A DNA stretch of 40,071 nt, from contig RPFO01002305.1 in NCBI GenBank assembly GCA_009746045.1, positions 1 through 40,071 on the forward strand, in the 5' to 3' direction. A program made the translations under genes and the position numbers. Shown piece after piece: positions 9,806 to 29,103 of this stretch. The notes beneath the pieces were generated by a model. It was not told the origin of the DNA, made no database searches, and saw only the letters and a program-made list of their open reading frames with translations. This DNA is from Mesostigma viride. Lineage: Eukaryota; Streptophyta; Mesostigmatophyceae; Mesostigmatales; Mesostigmataceae. Position 1 is the stretch's first letter, and each line of letters starts with the position of its first letter.

Positions 9806-10679
9806 CCAACCCGGCTGAAGGAATGCGTCCTGAAGTAGGGCGAATAGGAGCACGCTGAGGGGTACGAGGAGGGCGAGCGTCGGGATGAGGGGGAGCACCC
9901 GAAAGGAACTTGGGGCACTCACGTTTAAGATGACCTACTTCCTTACAATGATAGCATGTGATATGAGAGACATCAAGGGCTGAAAGGTCAGTAACACAGA
10001 TATCTAATTCTTCTACATAGGAGTTCTCCTCCTCAGGGGTAAGGATAATATTATTAATACGGGAACGGGTAGGAAGAGAAGGGGTGGTGAAGAAATCTGC
10101 TACACGCAAGAGATGCTGGCGCACATGCTTGAGGGGCAGATCAGTAAAACGGTAGGCAGAGAACTGGCGCTTGACTTCACGTAATAAGGGTCTACTGAGG
10201 CCTTGGAGGAAGCGAGCACGTACTTCTGCACCCGACAAATCCCTAATTCGTACCATCTGAGCATCAAACTCTTTCATATACTCCTTAAATGATTTAGTAC
10301 CCTGCTGCAAGGTACCAAAGGCTAATCTATCCTGCCAATCTGAATCAGGAGGGACTAAATGGTTCTCTAAACGCTTAAACAATTCTGCTACAGAGTTAGG
10401 GTAGGCATGAGAGGCCAAAGACTCACACTGAATGAGGTTAGCAAGCTCAGGAGTAATACAGGTTGTGAGATAGTGAGGAACTAATACAGCATCAGAAAGA
10501 CGCCATCTATTATGATTCTGCCACGACTCCGTGTTCTGGGTAAGCAACATAATAAAGGTGAAAAACTGTTGAGGGGTAGACTTGACATCCAGCTTGGGAA
10601 GATTAGCAAAGAGGGGAAGAGCAGGGGGCTTAGGGGGATTAGTAGAGTCAGTTTTTCCCATAGGGCCACTGTCTTCCAC
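9806..10679 (-). CDS. Retrotransposon Gag, capsid and CCHC zinc knuckle
   Basis: Gag forms the virus-like particle that packages the element's RNA. The segment starts at MEDSGPMGKT or, more likely, continues from the frame of the preceding N-terminal part. It contains a capsid-like region with the Ty3 retrotransposon gag signature (LENHLVPPDSDWQDRLAFG, FKEYMKEFDAQMVRIRDL, ARFLQGLSRPLLREV) and then the nucleocapsid knuckle CYHCKEVGHLKREC. The Pro/Arg-rich tail is cut off by the hAT insertion at 9805. The rest of the linker resumes on the far side at 8546 and leads into protease. The gag ATG downstream of the frame break is probably not the true start. Confidence 0.93.
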
Positions 10680-10681
10680 TG

Positions 10682-11383
10682 CTACATAAGCGGGATAGAA
10701 GGAAGGAAGAGGAAAAGTCTTGGGTAGGGGTCTAGAAGGGCCACCGTTTCAGGCTGGTGCCCATAAGAGAAGGGGACAGTATATTGCTCACGAAGAGAGG
10801 AATAGGCAAAATGATCATAATTTCTGTCATCTAAGGGCATGGTGCTGAAATCACTATTAACTTCTAAATCAGCCACACGGGTAGGGACCTGGGCTGCCTC
10901 ATAGGCCGTCTCAGGGTAGGACCAGGAAGCAGGTGGGTAAAAGGGAACTGCACTAGGGCGCCCAGAAGGACCGACAGGGGCCGAGGCACGACCCGTGTTA
11001 AGAGCAGGCATGGAAGGCACAGGGTGGGAAGGAGGCCTAAAAGCATTGTTAGTTAGTGAGGACCTGCTGGAGGGTTGAGCCAAGGTTGCAGGAGGGGCAG
11101 GGGCCTGGTTCAGGGTAAGGGAAGGGTCATCACTAAATCTGACTTGCATACGTTGACGTTGTTCATAGGTAGGAGGGGTAAGTGAGGGACGACGGCGACC
11201 ATCAGCAATAGGAGAAGGAGGTGAGGCACGAAGGTTACCTTGAGGAGTGAGATGGTGCACTGTTTCAAGTGAGTCCCGTCGGTTACCACGATTGTTGTTA
11301 TGGTTGTTATTATTATTATTATTATTACTCATAGTAGGAGTATTGGTAGGTATAGGCGACATGTTACCACCCACTGGATCCAT
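10682..11383 (-). CDS. Retrotransposon Gag N-terminal region, Asn- and Pro-rich
   Basis: It starts at ATG 11383 (MDPVGGNMSP), shortly followed by a run of Asn residues, then a Pro/Ser/Arg-rich disordered region. It ends at a stop three bases before the capsid ORF. A single extra G near 10741 (GGTGGCCC context) would join it to the capsid frame, with no stop in the way, so I read it as the N-terminus of the same Gag. The Asn run (AAT/AAC triplets) is a short microsatellite at about 11300-11335. No domain is recognisable in this part. Confidence 0.75.
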   Translation of the reverse strand: MDPVGGNMSPIPTNTPTMSNNNNNNNNHNNNRGNRRDSLETVHHLTPQGNLRASPPSPIADGRRRPSLTPPTYEQRQRMQVRFSDDPSLTLNQAPAPPATLAQPSSRSSLTNNAFRPPSHPVPSMPALNTGRASAPVGPSGRPSAVPFYPPASWSYPETAYEAAQVPTRVADLEVNSDFSTMPLDDRNYDHFAYSSLREQYTVPFSYGHQPETVALLDPYPRLFLFLPSIPLM

Positions 11384-11507
11384 TTTTATTTAAGTAAATG
11401 ATCAGAAATCTAACTGAAAGCAACAAGGATAAAGGGCAAGGCCTAATATAAGGCAAGGAAAGAAAAGAAAAAGATTTTAATGGCTTAAAAGAAGGAAACA
11501 ATTTAAA

Positions 11508-11881
11508 TCAATCCTTTTTAACAACAGTAATGGATAGGGAACCGAATTCTAAGGTGAGAGGAGTATCTAAGCTAGATGAGGATGCAGCCCTCTTAGGGGG
11601 AGACGAAGGAGGGGTAGCAAAATCTAGAGCTTCTACAGGAGGGCGACCATGAGGAGTAGAACGTACGTGTAGGCCTAGATCTGATACGCTATGGTCTATA
11701 AGGAATTGTTGAGCTTCCTCGAAGGTAACAAATTTCTTATACCTAATTACATTATATGTACGATTTTGCACTATCTTCCTAGCATCTGACCAAGAGAGGA
11801 AAATGGCTGACCATTGAGGGGGGGGGCCCACAATCAATCTACAATACCCATGCCAAATTTTATTACTTGAGGAGACGCCAT
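11508..11881 (-). CDS. Viroplasmin/RNase H1 N-terminal-like small ORF 5' of gag
   Basis: The protein starts MASPQVIKFG at ATG 11881, changes frame near 11838 (one extra base needed), and then contains IFLSWSDARKIV followed by RYKKFVTFEEAQQFLID. This pattern (Ser-Trp, a basic linker, then YKKF...EAQQFL) is that of the caulimovirus viroplasmin/RNase H1 hybrid-binding fold, which binds RNA:DNA hybrids or double-stranded RNA. The Ser/Pro-rich tail has no features. As the first ORF of the retrotransposon it may help reverse transcription or bind nucleic acid in the particle. It could instead be a captured host exon. The link to the element rests on strand, order and proximity. Confidence 0.7.
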
Positions 11882-12320
11882 TTCAACAAATACATGACAA
11901 TTGATGCTCATTGTGAATGCGTTTCCACATGAAATCATTACCATTTCATGCAATTTGGTCACTGGTGCGCTTTCCGCGTGCACTTTTCATTACTAGATTG
12001 CTTAAATTTATTAAAATTTATTAACATTTATTAAAATTTATTCAAGTCGGGGTAAAATTGGCTGTTTTTGTCATAGTGTCATGCACTCGGAGGGTAAGCA
12101 AGTGAGACAAGTTGTAGATTATTTACAATTGCACAACCCTCTCCACGACCCCGCTAGTTCTATTTATAGAACGAATTATAATTATTGCCAAAATTGTGCA
12201 CAAGCCTGTGCACAACCCAACCAGTAATTCCCACTTGAACTTTGAATATTCAAGTGAATGCTCTGGAGACAGATGTACAGATCGATCTTTACAAATGTAC
12301 ACGAGTTCAGATCAAGCTAT
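11882..12320. other. A/T-rich spacer between retrotransposon and host gene
   Basis: No gene is seen. It contains the short tandem repeat noted separately, and the 3' untranslated region of the large minus-strand gene is expected at its right end. No copy of the 3' LTR candidate sequence occurs here. Confidence 0.6.
12002..12043. repeat. Short A/T tandem repeat (TTTATTAAAA-like units)
   Basis: Four near-identical units of about 11 bp (AAATTTATTAA, AATTTATTAAC and similar) lie side by side. It is simple sequence with no evident role. Confidence 0.85.
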
Positions 12321-13137
12321 CTAACTACCTACTAACAGGCGTTTCTTTACACCCCGTCCGCTGGGCTTCTTTACACCCCCCTCCCGCACATCTGCGCCAG
12401 CCTTCCCTTGAGGTTTTCGTTTGCCCTGCCCTGCGGCTTGGTCTCCCCCCTTCTCTTGGAGTCGTGGGGAAGATCTGGTCGCTGGGGAAGATCTGGTCGC
12501 CAGGTACCCCTTGTCCATCCACCACTCCAAATACGTTCCCTCAGGTGGCTTGAAACAGTTCCGCATCTCGTCTTGTTGTACCTTGAAAATTGCCGCGGGC
12601 ATCGTCCCCTGCTCCCCATTAATCCAGATTCCCTTTTCGTCACACCCTTCTGCCCAAAATTTAACGTACCACACGCCCGTTTTATCCACCTTTCGAACGA
12701 CTCCATGCACCAGGAACGTGTCGACGTGGAAATCAGGCATGTGTGCCAGCTTCATTGGGTCTGCATTGAGTTTAGCCACCGAATCAGCAGCCCACGTGGG
12801 CTTCCACAACGTATCAAGGCGCTGGGATTGGTTCTTCCGATACTGGCAAAATTCACCGCCGTGCTTGCACAATACCGAAACCGGACATCCAACAGGCGAG
12901 CGGGGCACGACCCGTTTCCCCCCCCCCCACCTTCCAGATTCTCCATCCACGGCTGCCAACTTGGTGGTGGCACTTTCTTGTCTAGTGGCTTGGGCTGGGT
13001 TGCGGTAACTGTGACACGTCTTTGTGGCGCTTCCTCCTCAGGTTCCGATTCTTCCGATTCTTCCGAATCTTCCTCAAACCCTTTGGGTGGGCCGCCATGC
13101 GCGTCATCCTTTGGCGGCTCCTCTTCAGACTCGTCAC
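12321..13137 (-). CDS. Last exon of the large host gene (unknown function)
   Basis: The exon begins after the acceptor CCCACCCACAG and completes a codon split by the intron. It encodes an acidic start (DESEEEPPKDD) and then a Glu/Ser-rich stretch. At an 11-G run (12918-12928) the frame breaks; 12 Gs would keep it open to the stop at 12321. With that one base the exon length fits exactly (272 codons including the stop). Beyond the run lies a folded-looking segment with Cys, Trp and aromatic residues (CKHGGEFCQYRKNQSQRL, VWYVKFWAEGCDEKGIWING), then a basic Lys/Arg/Gly tail containing a duplicated ATRSSP. I do not recognise the family. The basic tail and an NLS-like run in the previous exon suggest a nuclear protein. 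Confidence 0.7.
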
Positions 13138-13256
13138 CTGTGGGTGGGACAAGCAATGACGAGCGGCGCAATTAGTTATCATTACAATCGCAAATCAAAC
13201 TTGGGAATATGCAAACATCATAATTTAACCGACCATATTCACTCAGATTAACTTAC
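13138..13256 (-). other. 119-bp intron of the large host gene
   Basis: Donor AAGG|GTAAGT and acceptor CACCCACAG|GT are both strong. Removing it joins the flanking frames across a split Gly codon. It is the only intron of this gene without the palindromic repeat. Confidence 0.8.
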
Positions 13257-15547
13257 CCTTTGACAGATGACTAGCCGTTGCTCTTGATCGAACGTGCCCG
13301 CCAGGCGAAAGGAGCTTTTTGCAGTAGTCGACGGCACGCCCCAACATCCCCCCCCAGACGCCCCCGAATTCCCCTTCGAGCCTCCCTCCCCTCCCCCCCC
13401 TCCTTCCCCCGCCCCCTCTCCGCCCTTCTCTCCGCCCCCCTCTCCGCCCTTCTCTCCGCCCCCCTCTCCGCCCTTTGACCCGCCCCCCTCTCCGCCCTTC
13501 GACCCGCCCCCCTCTCCGTCCTTCGACCCCCCCCCTCTCCGCCCTTCGACCCCCCCCCTCTCCGCCCTTCGACCCGCCCCCCTCTCCGTCCTTCGACCCC
13601 CCCCCTCTCCGCCCTTCGACCCGCCCCCCTCTCCGCCCTTTGACCCGCCCCCCTCTCCGTCCTTCGACCCCCCCCCTCTCCGCCCTTCGACCCGCCCCCC
13701 TCTCCGCCCTTCGAACCCCCCCCTCTCCGTCCTTCGACCCGCCCCCCTTATCACCACCCTCATTCCCGCCCCCCTCATCATCGCCGGCACCATCATCACC
13801 AACCTCCTCCCCATCATCACCCCCATGTGACCCGACATCCTCATCATCCCCCATTGAGACGTCTTCGGCCGAGGGGGTCTCCGAGGCGGCGCGCTTCCGG
13901 CGTTTCTTTTTGGTGCCAGCGCCTGCCGTCTCCAGCGGACGCTTCTGGGCTGCACCCGCAATTTCCTTGCCCGAACGGCCGTTGGGATTGGAAATATCCT
14001 CCCCCTCAGGCCGCTTCCCAAGTACCTTCAGAAGGACCTTAAACCCATCCACCTGCTCCTTTGACCCAATGAAGATCACGGGTGGGTTGAAGAATCCCGT
14101 GAAATCGCCTAGGTACGACGACCAGGCGTCCTTCACACCATTGAAATCTCCACAATCCTTCGCCGCCTTCCAGTCCCTTTTCTCCACCCACGCACCCGTT
14201 CGACCCTTCAACAATTCCTCATCATTCCACAGCTTCGCGTGGTGTTCCAAATTCAGCAGCCATATCCCATTCTTGATATCCGGCTGGTTCACCCCCCCTT
14301 CCTCTTCACAACAAATTCGAACCCCTCCATTGCATTAAGTACCACTTGAGCCAACCGTGTCGGCCCATCGCTTTTCTCCCACGCGAAAGTCTTCATCATG
14401 AACTCACAGGTCGTTTCCCCGTCAGACCCGTAAATTTTCTTAGAAATCCACGGGCCCTGCTGCTCGATTTCGGATGCCAGCTCCTCCGACCCAAACTTCC
14501 GCGGGGGTTCCCGCTTCTCCCCCACCTTTTTTTGGCGACCCGACTGGACGTCCTCTGCCTCGGCATGTTCGGCTTGGCCTTCCTCCGGCACAGCCCCCGT
14601 CACCACCACAGCCCCCGCCACAGGCTGTACGGGTTGGGGCACCACAGCCTGTTCGGTTGGGGGTTCGGGCGCAATCAGGACCCACCATTTCGTTTCCTCC
14701 TTGTGGGTCGTCCCAAAATCCGTCCTCTCCAGCAGTGCAAGTGGGAAGGTGGAATCGTCCCTCCCCGTTGGCCTGATAACCGCCCTTAGTCTCTTGGCAG
14801 CTACAGCGACCGTATCGGCCACCCTCTGAAGGGCGCTGTCGGATTCCGAAGGCTGCATCGGCAACCAGCCGAGGTCGCGTGGTTCGGGGTATTTCCCCAA
14901 ATCGCGGTTGTAGATCATGAAAAGCTGGACCATCACCTCGCAGAAGATCTTGGCCATGTATGTCAGGTCATACAAGCACTGAGGAGGAACGTGTTTGGCC
15001 TTCACGGTTGCCATGATAGACGGCCAGAATCGAAAGCGGGCTAGACTCCTCCACCCTTCCTGTTTGATCCCCCCCCCTTCCTCATCACCCTTCCCTCCCC
15101 GTCCAGCTTGTCCGCTGCCACGATGTCCAGAAACTCTGCAAGCTCCTTGGCCAGCTTGTCCTCAATCGGCATTCCACATCTACTGTCGTCGTTCGGAGCG
15201 ACCGTTTCATCCTTCACAGCCGAGATGAAGTCGTAGACTTGGGTTTTCTCCGATTCGGACAAACCACCCTCGTTCAATCGCCCTCCAACCCGCTCCTCAC
15301 CACCCTCCTCCCCCTCCCCGTCCTTCCTTGCCTTCTCAGTGCTGCTTGAAACCCCATGAATCAAATTCCATATTTCTTTCTGGTCCTGAAGGGGCACCTC
15401 CGGCTTATCCCAGGATTCCTCCATGTGCGTCTTGAAATAGTTGTGCACTTCCAGCAGCGCCGTCCCCCTCGACTTTTTGGAAACGGCCTCGTCTTCTGCA
15501 TTCAGCCCCCCTCCGATCAGGGCAACCCTCCGATGCGCCTCTCTCCC
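13257..15547 (-). CDS. Third visible exon of the large host gene, with two G-run frame breaks
   Basis: A 2,291-nt exon encoding about 764 codons if one G is added at each of two runs (15069-15077 and 14292-14298). The lengths then fit the phases of both neighbouring introns exactly. Content in order: an Ala/Glu-rich segment after GREAHRRVALIGGG; a segment with LYDLTYMAKIFCEVMVQLF; a Pro/Val/Glu-rich linker; a segment with EFMMKTFAWEKSDG; a Trp-rich part (IKNGIWLLNLEHHAKLW); a nuclear-localisation-like KKKRRKR; an acidic stretch; and a long Gly/Arg/Glu repeat from a GC-rich 23-24-bp tandem array. No catalytic motif is recognised. The two frame breaks are likely sequence errors but could be real. 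Confidence 0.7.
13381..13750. repeat. GC-rich 23-24-bp tandem repeat inside an exon
   Basis: On the plus strand the unit is CCCTCTCCGCCCTTCGACCC with either GCCCC or a longer C run. About 14 copies encode Gly/Arg/Glu-rich repeats on the gene strand. Units with the interrupting G are 24 bp and keep frame. Units without it are 23 bp and shift frame. Yet no stop arises in any minus-strand frame used. Confidence 0.85.
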
Positions 15548-16163
15548 CTGCATGCATGAAATGTGAATCAGTGTTTGAGACAAAAAACGGTCATACAACA
15601 CACGACCTGACATTTTGTCCTTACACTTTGGAAGATCGGCCGTTCCCGAACAAAAATCACACCCTAATTTCCAGTTTCCAACGGCCGTTGGCGCAAGAAA
15701 AATCACACCCTAATTTCCAGGTTCCAACGGCCGTTGGCGCAAGAAAAATGTCGACCGAATTTCCAGGTTCCAACGGCCGTTGGCGCAAGAAAAGTATCAA
15801 CCAAATTTCCAGGTTCCAACGGCCGTTGGCGCAAGAAAAATCACACACTAATTTCCAGGTTCCAACGGCCGTTGGCGCAAGAAAAATCACACCCTAATTT
15901 CCAGGTTCCAACGGCCGTTGGCGCAAGAAAAATCACACCCTAATTTCCAGGTTCCAACGGCCGTTGGCGCAAGAAAAATGTCGACCGAATTTCCAGGTTC
16001 CAACGGCCGTTGGCGCAAGAAAAATATCAACAAAATTTCCAGGTTCCAACGGCCGTTGGCGAAAGAAAAATCACACACTAATTTCCAGGTTCCAACGGCC
16101 GTTGGCGAACAAAAATCACATCTAGTGCCTACAACGTTCCCACACCCGATCCGTTATATTTAC
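15548..16163 (-). other. 616-bp intron of the large host gene filled by the palindromic array
   Basis: Donor CAAAAG|GTAAAT and acceptor CACATTTCATGCATGCAG|GGG. Both flanking exons are in phase 0, so splicing gives one open frame. About three quarters of the intron is the 46-bp palindromic repeat array. Confidence 0.75.
15663..16108. repeat. 46-bp tandem array centred on palindrome CCAACGGCCGTTGG, ten copies
   Basis: The palindrome starts at 15678, 15724, 15770, 15816, 15862, 15908, 15954, 16000, 16046 and 16092, a strict 46-bp period. Between copies is CGCAAGAAAAATCACACCCT-type sequence followed by AATTTCCAGGTT. Variants of the linker (GTCGACCG, TATCAACC, CACACTA, CACACCC, CACACCC) recur in the same order, so there is a five-unit, 230-bp higher-order repeat. 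It lies wholly inside an intron. Confidence 0.97.
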
Positions 16164-17285
16164 CTTTTGCGTCCGCATGTCCTTCATGGGCGGGATCAGT
16201 GCTTCCCCCTCCACCTCCCAGCCCTTGAGCACGTCCAGATTGGTGTACATGAACTTGTCCGCGTCCCTCACCAACCCCCTCCACAAATCAAACGCCTCCT
16301 CGGTTGTCTCCACGTACTTGCCCTTTTGTTTACCGGCAATCTCGCCAGCTATCGCAGTCCTCACTTGCTCGTCTGAGCCCTCAAAAATCACGGACTTCAA
16401 CATCTGCGTGTAGTGGTTGCCGTCCAGCACGGCAAACTGCGCAAACACGAAAGGCTTGTCGTACGCGAGCATGTAGCCCAACGCGGTGTTCGTGAGCTCA
16501 AGTACTGCCTCACGGTCAGATGCATCTGACCACTCGGACGTATTCAAGTCCATGGTGATCAAATCCTCGGAGCACGCGGCCGCCATATCCTTCTTGGAGT
16601 ACGTCCGGAGAATGGCCCTCCCTTCCTCGGCCGTTGGCGAACGAAAGTATCCGAACCTCTGCACGGCACGGTCACTGTCCTCCCCCGTCAGTTTTTTAAT
16701 TTTGTCAGAAAACCCTGGATTCTCTTCCAGCCAGGCATTGTAAGAATCGGGCTCCTGGTCTGCCAGCACCTGCCACGCAAACCGGAAGATCAGCACGGCA
16801 CATTTTGCCTTCGTCAGACTTGTGCCGGCCCCCACGAACCACGGCGCGAGCCCCTTACAATTCCGCACCGTCACCGTCCGATGCCTCATTAGTTCCGGGA
16901 GTTGGCACAAGTTGCTACTAAGGACCCGTACTTGAGTCGCAATCGCGGACCCCCCCACGATGTCGACATCGTCTGGAACTAGGCGTATCTTCTGCCGCAG
17001 ATGAAACGCCGCCTGTATGGTGTCAGTTAGATTCTTGTCGTGCACTTGAGAGGACGGCGCTGGCTCCCAGGAGTCCAAAATGCTGGGCTTCGCATTTCCA
17101 GCACGTGTCGTCAGCAGCCCCTTCCTCTCAAAGGTCTTCACAATCCCCGACCATAAGTCGGTGCCCGGAGCTCGTTGGCGCCAGTCCTCAAAAAATGTTG
17201 TGAGATGCCTTTCCGCCACCCCATGTTCAATCTTGTAAGCCCACCTCCTCCGCTCTTCCTCCGTTCTCTGCCTTGACGGACGCCC
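16164..17285 (-). CDS. Second visible exon of the large host gene (374 codons, unknown function)
   Basis: An uninterrupted phase-0 exon between acceptor TTTTTTGCATGTGATCAG|GGG and donor AAAAG|GTAAAT. It encodes a mostly helical-looking, mixed-charge globular segment: GRPSRQRTEEERRRWAY at the start, then KPSILDSWEP, NCKGLAPWFVGAGTSLTKAK, DNTSEW-like DLNTSEWSDASD, and ANTALGY-like TNTALGYMLAYDKPFVFAQF. I recognise no family, and there is no transmembrane segment. Its GC content and the absence of stops over 1.1 kb make it the best-supported exon of this gene. The plus-strand motif CGGCCGTTGGCGAAC at about 16629-16643 inside it is identical to half of the palindromic repeat unit. Confidence 0.8.
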
Positions 17286-17335
17286 CTGATCACATGCAAA
17301 AAACATACAGATAGCCGGAAGGTCAGTACTATGTT

Positions 17336-18030
17336 CCAACGGCCGTCGCCGGAAAAATAACACCCTAATTTCCAGGTTCCAACGGCCGTTGGCGCATGAA
17401 AATCACACCCTAATTTACAGGTTCCAACGGCCGTTGGCGCATGAAAATCACACCCTAATTTCCAGGTTCCAACGGCCGTTGGCGCGAGAAAAATAACACC
17501 CTAATTTCCAGGTTCCAACGGCCGTTGGCGCATGAAAATCACACCCTAATTTACAGGTTCCAACGGCCGTTGGCGCATGAAAATCACACCCTAATTTCCA
17601 GGTTCCAACGGCCGTTGGCGACAGAAAAATCACACCCTAATTTCCAGGTTCCAACGGCCGTTGGCGCGAGAAAAATGACACCCTAATTTCCAGGTTCCAA
17701 CGGCCGTTGGCGCGAGAAAAATCACACCCTAATTTCCAGGTTCCAACGGCCGTTGGCGCAAGAAAAATGACACCCTAATTTCCAGGTTCCAACGGCCGTT
17801 GGCGACAGAAAAATCACACCCTAATTTCCAGGTTCCAACGGCCGTTGGCGCATGAAAATCACACCCTAATTTACAGGTTCCAACGGCCGTTGGCGCATGA
17901 AAATCACACCCTAATTTACAGGTTCCAACGGCCGTTGGCGCATGAAAATCACACCCTAATTTCAAGGTTCCGACGGCCGTTGGGCAAAAAAAAATAACAC
18001 CCTAATTTCCAAATTGCAACGGCCGTTGGC
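17336..18030. repeat. 45-46-bp tandem array centred on CCAACGGCCGTTGG, about 16 copies
   Basis: Palindromes start at about 17336 (decayed), 17379, 17424, 17469, 17515, 17560, 17605, 17651, 17697, 17743, 17789, 17835, 17880, 17925, 17970 (decayed) and 18016 (partial). Linker variants are GCATGAAAATC, GCGAGAAAAAT, GACAGAAAAATC and GCAAGAAAAATG followed by ACACCCTAATTT. Units with the GCATGA linker are 45 bp and the rest 46 bp. The outermost copies on both sides are the most degenerate. Confidence 0.97.
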
Positions 18031-18052
18031 GCAAGAAAATCAAGCAAGAAAA

Positions 18053-27560
<9,508 letters not shown>

Positions 27561-27599
27561 ATGGCGCAAGAAAATCACATCTTTGTGCGTAACACCTAC

Positions 27600-27899
27600 C
27601 CGGGCAGCTGGCAGTGTCTGGTGGGTTGCTTTTCCAGTTGCTGCCGTCGCGGCATCGGAACCCGATGACCCAGAAGCCGCCGATTTCCTCCGCTCCTTCG
27701 CCGCCTTTGCTGCATGAGCGCCGCGCGCCTCTTGCCCCGACGATGGTGCGGGGGGAGGGGGCATTTGCTGTGCTGCCGCTGCAGCTTCCGACGGCGCGGA
27801 AGGGCCGGCGGCGGGAGGGGGCAACACCGGTGGCGGCGGAGAGCCCGGCGGCGGGGGCGCCGGCGGAGGGGAACGCGGGTGGTTGTGCGTACAAGCACG
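27600..27899 (-). CDS. First visible exon of the large host gene (Pro/Ala-rich, 100 codons)
   Basis: It begins after a strong acceptor (pyrimidine-rich TTTCTTCTTTGTCGTCTGCG then TGTCACAG) and ends at donor CGG|GTAGGT. It encodes a low-complexity region with [14 protein letters not shown]-like runs, an Ala-rich helix and a Lys/Arg cluster ([10 protein letters not shown]). It is likely a disordered N-terminal part. Joining it to the exon at 17285 is in phase (0/0). Upstream exons and the true start were not identified. Confidence 0.6.
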
Positions 27900-28441
27900 C
27901 TGTGACACGCAGACGACAAAGAAGAAATCCGCCGAATATGTTAGCAAGCGGTGCGGTGCAGCACACACACCTGACAAAGCTAATAGGTCAACCCTTAAAA
28001 CCGTGTCCAACTGCCCGCTATAAAAACCGGGCAATGGTCACTTTCCATGATAATGTCCACAAACCAACCTAATAGTTAGTTATGGTCCATTATAGGACAC
28101 AAGCACACACATATATTCACCACCTTGGGGGTCATGTCATTGGTCATATTGCAATGTCCTATGGGTGCCAAATATAGCACCCCCTGACAGAAAGGAAGCT
28201 AGTAAAGGGCTCATGAACACCAAGGTTGCATGTGGAGGAGCAGGGACCCAGCTGCAAGCTCTAACAATAAATGCCCACTACAAATAGCGGACAGTTTGGT
28301 TTGTGACACCTGCTAGCATTACAAAGCTCAATTCTCATCCCGTAGCAACAAAAATGTAATGTCCGCTGTAAATATCACTCAAAACGGCTAAAGGGTTAAA
28401 ACGAAGTTGTAGTTGTTTTGCGGCATCAAGTTTCAAAGTAC
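27900..28441. other. A/T-rich non-coding stretch
   Basis: No gene is recognised. Its right part is probably intron or 5' region of the large gene. The pyrimidine tract of the 27900 acceptor is its only clear signal. Confidence 0.5.
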
Positions 28442-28544
28442 GTACTGGGATACCCTTCGCCAGCCTGCTTGGCATCCAGGATAAGATCTTGGAACCAGTA
28501 AGGGGGCTTCGCTTGCTGCGGCAGATGGTGCAATCCATTGTGAT
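28442..28544 (-). CDS. Candidate upstream exon of the large gene
   Basis: A GC-richer island in A/T-rich DNA, bounded on the minus strand by acceptor TGTTTTGCGCGCAG and a possible donor AGTAC|GTACTT. One frame reads as plausible protein (LHHLPQQAKPPYWFQDLIL). Its end phase does not match the exon at 27899 directly, so either another exon lies between, the donor is wrong, or it is not an exon. Confidence 0.3.
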
Positions 28545-28554
28545 CTGCGCGCAA

Positions 28555-28975
28555 AACATACACAAACAACCAAACCCTCATAGGTTGAGCAATCCACAAA
28601 ATCATGCCATTACTGTAACAACATGGGCAAAGCATACACAAACGAACAACCATCATAGATTGAGCTAACAATCCAGAAAATCATGCCATTACTGTAACAA
28701 CATGGGCAAAGCATACACAAACGAACAACCATCATAGATTGAGCTAGCAATCCACAACATTATGCCATTACTGTAACAACATGGGCAAAGCATACACAAA
28801 CGAACAACCATCATAGATTGAGCTAGCAATCCACAACATCATGCCATTACTGTAACAACATGGGCAAAGCATACACAAACGAACAACCATCATAGATAGA
28901 GCAATCCACAACATCATGCCATTAATGTAATAACATGGGCAAAACATACACAAACAAATAGCCATGATAGGGCAT
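28555..28975. repeat. 79-bp tandem repeat, about five copies
   Basis: The phrase CCATTACTGTAACAACATGG recurs at 28607, 28686, 28765 and 28844, with a decayed copy at 28919. The period is 79 bp and the last step 75 bp. Small open frames in it are products of the repeat. It is A/T-rich and unrelated to the palindromic unit. Confidence 0.92.
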
Positions 28976-29103
28976 TAAGAGAATAGCCATGATTGGGGCA
29001 ATAAGAGAATTTTTTTGTTCAATTCAATGATCACAATTTATGCACACAGTCGATGCATTCATAAATGAGGCAGGTTCTTCCGAAAATTGGCTCCGTCGTA
29101 GAG

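Larger units (their letters stand above)
1200..11881 (-). mobile_element. Ty3/gypsy chromovirus LTR retrotransposon, lacking a recognisable 5' LTR
   Basis: The element reads right to left. It has a viroplasmin-like ORF (11881-11508), Asn-rich gag N-terminus (11383-10682), gag with CCHC knuckle (10679-9806), protease-RT-RNase H (8546-5846), integrase with chromodomain (5885-4209), and an extra ORF (4132-1844). The RT-RNase H-integrase order and the C-terminal chromodomain define the chromovirus branch of Ty3 elements. A hAT derivative splits it at 8547-9805. A 3' LTR may lie below 1.84 kb, but nothing matching it is found next to 11.9 kb, so the copy is probably 5'-truncated or solo-edged. The left limit given is approximate. 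Frame breaks at 5886-5892, near 10741 and near 11838 each need one extra base. Confidence 0.9.

Noticed and set aside
11882-12320. 5' LTR of the retrotransposon
   Set aside because: No similarity to the region below 1.84 kb, no TG...CA ends and no tRNA primer-binding site could be found.
15657-18014. Small frames encoding FLAPTAVGTWKLGCDF-like repeats
   Set aside because: Translation products of the 46-bp repeat array lying inside introns.
15657-18030. CRISPR-like array
   Set aside because: Repeat spacing is regular, but the intervening sequences are near-identical rather than unique, the host is eukaryotic, and no cas genes are present.
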